Under the pieces are notes generated by a model, which saw only the letters and a list, made by a program, of their open reading frames with translations, ran no database searches and had not been told where the DNA came from. From assembly GCA_903851415.1 (NCBI GenBank), contig CAINOE010000155.1, positions 58,749 through 122,748 of the forward strand: a stretch of 64,000 bases of DNA, read 5' to 3'. This stretch comes from an uncultured Rhodopila sp. (GTDB lineage: Bacteria > Pseudomonadota > Alphaproteobacteria > Acetobacterales > Acetobacteraceae). Shown piece by piece: positions 61,391 to 64,000 of this stretch (the first letter of the stretch is position 1; each line of letters starts with the position of its first letter). The position numbers and the translations under genes are program-made.

Positions 61391-62809
61391 TCAGCAGGCG
61401 GATTCGAGCAGGGCCGAAGCGGTCATTTCCCACGGTGCCGGACGGCGAAGTTCCTGCCACACCGGGTTAACGATCGCCCGGTGCAGTTCCGAGACCAATT
61501 CGACCATCCCGTCGTAGCCGGCGTATGCGTTGTGGCGCTCCTGGTTGATATCCAGCCACGGGGTCTTGGCTTTCAGCGCGGTGAACTGGGTGCGGCCGCC
61601 GGACAGCATGATGTCGGCCTCGCCGCGCATCAGCATCGCGTACATCTCGCGCGGCGGAATGGCGTCCACCATGTGGGCATCGCCGCCCATCAGCGCCTTG
61701 ATCTTGTCCTTGTCGTTGTCGGTGGATTTCCGCACGGATGTGCTGACGATCTCCATGCCGATTTCCTGCAAGGCGGCAACGATCGACCAGGATTTTACGC
61801 CGCCGGTATACAGCAGAACGCGCTTGCCCTTCAGCGCGGCGCGGTAGGGTTCGATACGGGCCCAGGCGCGGGCTTCCTCGGCGGCGATCAGGCTGTTGGT
61901 CCGGGTGGTCAACGACGCATCGGCGCCGCGCTCGACCAGCATCCCGGCGATCGTCCGCAGGGCGTCGGATGTGTCTGAAATCCCGTAGAACGAACCTTCA
62001 AAATACGGGATGCTGAATTTCTGCTCCATCTTGCGCGCCACGTTGATCAACGCGGTCGAACAGACCATCATGTTGATGCGAACGCGGTGCGAAGACGCAA
62101 CCTCGCGGAATTTCGCGTCACCCGTTATGCAGGAATGAACCCGGATTCCGAGCTTGTCGAGCAGCGGCAAAATCTGCCAAAGCTCACCGGACAAGTTGTA
62201 TTCGCCGAGAATGTTGATGTCGGTGTCGGTCACGATCTCCGGTTCGATCGTTCCGATAACATAGTCGATCAGCGCCTCCCCGGCCAGCTTGTTGCCAAGG
62301 TTTTTCGAACCCGCGAAGCCGGGCGCGTTGATCGGAATGCAGGGCGTGCCGAGCTTTTCCGTCGCGTGCTTGCAGACGGCTTCGATGTCGTCGCCGATGA
62401 CGGCAGGCACACACGTTGCGTAAACAAACACCGCGGGCGGGTTGTGCCGCGCGATCGCTTCCTTGATGGCGCGATACAGCCGCTTCTCCCCGTTGCCCAT
62501 GACGATATCCATCTCCGTCATGTCGGTGGTGAAGCCGGTGCGATAGAGCCTGGAACCCGAACTGGAAGCGTGACGATTGTCCCAGCCATTGCCTTCGCAG
62601 GCGAGGGGACCGTGCACCAGATGCACGACGTCGGTCAGAGGCTGCAGCGCGATCTTTGCGCCGTCGAAAGCACAGCCGCCGGCAGCGGCTCCGGGTGTCA
62701 GCGGCTTCGAACAGCCCTTCTTGCGTTCCTTCGTATCCTTGGCGGCGTTCTTGTCGCAGCCAGGTTCGTTGAAAACGTCGGCGATGCGGGCCTTCAAAGC
62801 TTCGCTCAT
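61391..62809 (-). CDS. nifE: NifE, FeMo-cofactor scaffold subunit
   Basis: A 472-residue NifE, paralog of NifD. Cluster-binding cysteines are in GAAAGGCAFDGAKIAL, HGPLACEGNGWDNR and VFVYATCVPAVIGDD. GCSKPLTPG is the usual start region. It lies behind nifK with a 53-base gap that carries a hairpin. Confidence 0.97.
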   Translation of the reverse strand: MSEALKARIADVFNEPGCDKNAAKDTKERKKGCSKPLTPGAAAGGCAFDGAKIALQPLTDVVHLVHGPLACEGNGWDNRHASSSGSRLYRTGFTTDMTEMDIVMGNGEKRLYRAIKEAIARHNPPAVFVYATCVPAVIGDDIEAVCKHATEKLGTPCIPINAPGFAGSKNLGNKLAGEALIDYVIGTIEPEIVTDTDINILGEYNLSGELWQILPLLDKLGIRVHSCITGDAKFREVASSHRVRINMMVCSTALINVARKMEQKFSIPYFEGSFYGISDTSDALRTIAGMLVERGADASLTTRTNSLIAAEEARAWARIEPYRAALKGKRVLLYTGGVKSWSIVAALQEIGMEIVSTSVRKSTDNDKDKIKALMGGDAHMVDAIPPREMYAMLMRGEADIMLSGGRTQFTALKAKTPWLDINQERHNAYAGYDGMVELVSELHRAIVNPVWQELRRPAPWEMTASALLESAC

Positions 62810-62830
62810 ACGGACTCTCCCGGGAAATGA

Positions 62831-62851
62831 CGGGCGGCACGAGGCCGCCCG
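62831..62851 (-). terminator. hairpin between nifK and nifE
   Basis: CGGGCGGC and GCCGCCCG make a perfect 8-base GC stem around five bases. It lies between the nifK stop and nifE start. No T-tract follows, so a dampening or RNA-stabilising role, giving more nifHDK than nifEN message, is likelier than full termination. Confidence 0.5.
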
Positions 62852-62862
62852 CCGTTCGTCGT

Positions 62863-64000
62863 TTAGCGCACCAGGTCGTAGGAGTAGTCAGTGACCCCCG
62901 GATCGATCGTATCGAGATCGAGCTTGTCGAGGATCTTGTCGAGGATCGTTACCAGCACGCGCAGTCCCCCCTGATAGCCCCAGACCGGGAAGCGGTGATG
63001 GTGGTGCCGGTCGAAGATCGGGAAGGTCAGCCTGATCAGGGGCACGTTACAGTCCCGCTCCAGATACTTGCCGTACGAGCTGCCGATCAGCAGATCCACC
63101 GGCTCGGTATGGAGAATGGAACGCAGGTGCCACAGATCCTTGCCAGCCCACGCCTGGCATTGCGCGCCGAACGGTGAGGATGCGAAAAGTTCCCGCATCT
63201 GATCCGCCCAAACCTTGCTGCCGTTGGTAGCAAGGCAATGACGCGGCTCGCCGCCTGTTTCCAGGATGAAACGGGCCATGCCGTAGACGAAGTCCGGATC
63301 GCCGTAGATCGCATAGGTCTTGCCGTGCAGCCAGGCCTGGCTGTCCGCCATCGCGTCGATCAGACGCCCACGCTCCCTCTCCAGCGAGTCCGGGATCGGC
63401 TTGCCGCTGAGTTCGGAAATCGTGGTCAGCAGATCGTCGGTTCCGCCAACACCCAGCGGGTAGTGCAGGCTGGCGGTCTTCTGGCCGAAAGTCTCAGCGT
63501 ATTCCAGCGTCTTCGGCGTGCAGTATTCCTGCAGCGACAAGGTCGCCTTGGCATTGATCGCCGCTTCCGTCGCTTCCAGCGTGGTGCCGCCGTCGAACAT
63601 GCGGAACTCGCCGTCCGAGGGGGTATCAAACTGATCCGAAACGTCGGACAGGATCGTGTATTCCACGCCCATCTCATCCAGGATGCGCTTCAGCTCGCGG
63701 TTGTTGCCAACAGCGAAACCGTCGAAGCCCGGGATGATGTTGATCGCGGTGCCCGGTGTAGCGGTCTTGCCCTTCCAGAAGTTTTCCAGAATGCCCTTCA
63801 GCATGTTGTCGTAGCCGGTAACGTGGCTGCCGACGAAGGCCGGGGTGTGGGCGTAGGGGACGTTGAAGTCCTCAGGAACAGACTTCTTCTCTCTCGCGCC
63901 CCTGATGAACGACTGCAGGTCGTCGCCGATGACTTCGGCCATGCAGGTGGTCGAAACGGCGATCATCTTCGGATTGTACAACGTGTAGGCGTTGGACAGA
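62863..64000 (-). CDS. nifK: nitrogenase MoFe protein beta subunit NifK, C-terminal part
   Basis: Reverse-strand frame open to the window edge; about 379 codons are visible and the N-terminus lies beyond. The edge reads LSNAYTLYNPKMIAVSTTCM, then AEVIGDDLQSFI, AHTPAFVGSHVTGYDNM, GGTTLEATEAA and FPIFDRHHHHRFP near the C-terminus, all NifK features. The Cys in STTCMAEVIGDD binds the P-cluster. nifH and nifD should lie upstream outside the window. Confidence 0.97.
   Translation of the reverse strand, partial: LSNAYTLYNPKMIAVSTTCMAEVIGDDLQSFIRGAREKKSVPEDFNVPYAHTPAFVGSHVTGYDNMLKGILENFWKGKTATPGTAINIIPGFDGFAVGNNRELKRILDEMGVEYTILSDVSDQFDTPSDGEFRMFDGGTTLEATEAAINAKATLSLQEYCTPKTLEYAETFGQKTASLHYPLGVGGTDDLLTTISELSGKPIPDSLERERGRLIDAMADSQAWLHGKTYAIYGDPDFVYGMARFILETGGEPRHCLATNGSKVWADQMRELFASSPFGAQCQAWAGKDLWHLRSILHTEPVDLLIGSSYGKYLERDCNVPLIRLTFPIFDRHHHHRFPVWGYQGGLRVLVTILDKILDKLDLDTIDPGVTDYSYDLVR

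Noticed and set aside
1..64000. CRISPR arrays, rRNA and tRNA genes, riboswitches
   Set aside because: No regularly spaced repeats, no rRNA-like stretches and no tRNA cloverleaf sequences were seen in the gaps examined.

Overview
The window reads as GC-rich alphaproteobacterial DNA, most likely from a photosynthetic or microaerobic member of the Acetobacteraceae/Rhodospirillales (Rhodopila-like). I infer this from gene content: an alphaproteobacterial nif-fix cluster, an oxygen-independent ubiquinone operon (ubiTUV) under an Fnr-type box, a carotenoid cluster of desaturases plus glycosyl- and acyltransferase, and a full C-P lyase operon. No rRNA, tRNA, CRISPR array or complete transposase was seen.

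Region 1 (1-12.1 kb): start of a HAD phosphatase, an acyltransferase-3 membrane protein, class II DAHP synthase coupled to a nicotinate phosphoribosyltransferase-like gene, then an accessory island. The island holds a 146-bp IS66-type MITE with an 8-bp target duplication, an overlapping pair of dynamin-like GTPases, a small unknown ORF and a VapBC module. Crotonase, amidohydrolase and DUF4142 genes follow.

Region 2 (12.2-23.2 kb): ubiT-ubiU-ubiV (reverse strand) behind a perfect TTGAT-N4-ATCAA box, a hybrid sensor kinase, coaE-aroE-PEP mutase family genes, an orphan CcdA-like antitoxin fragment, a Phd/VapC pair and a gamma-glutamyltransferase-like hydrolase.

Region 3 (23.3-29.3 kb): a 1,381-residue SNF2-family ATPase followed by a membrane protein gene split by a frame change and a translationally coupled 50-residue protein, then a DUF1186/SEC-C protein.

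Region 4 (29.4-38.4 kb): phnG-H-I-J-K-L-M plus a DUF1045 (2H phosphoesterase) gene on the reverse strand, divergent from phnF and a second phnM. The operon is interrupted by a perfect 37-bp inverted repeat between phnJ and phnK and by a hairpin-bearing gap between phnK and phnL.

Region 5 (38.4-49.7 kb): small unknown protein, UPF0114 membrane protein, relic of a DNA methyltransferase, PrlF/YhaV toxin-antitoxin, ilvD, a secreted hydrolase, then the carotenoid block (acyltransferase, glycosyltransferase, DUF2141, two CrtI/CrtN-type desaturases) and an alpha/beta hydrolase.

Region 6 (49.7-64 kb): nitrogen fixation, all reverse strand. In transcription order: nifK (enters from beyond the window), nifE, nifN, nifX, DUF269, CCE_0567-type, fdxB, nifQ; then a sigma-54 promoter with NifA site driving iscA-nifU-nifS-cysE-nifW; then a second sigma-54 promoter with NifA site driving fixA-fixB-fixC-fixX-modD. 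These supply the FeMo-cofactor scaffold, Fe-S and molybdenum delivery, cysteine supply and low-potential electrons for nitrogenase.
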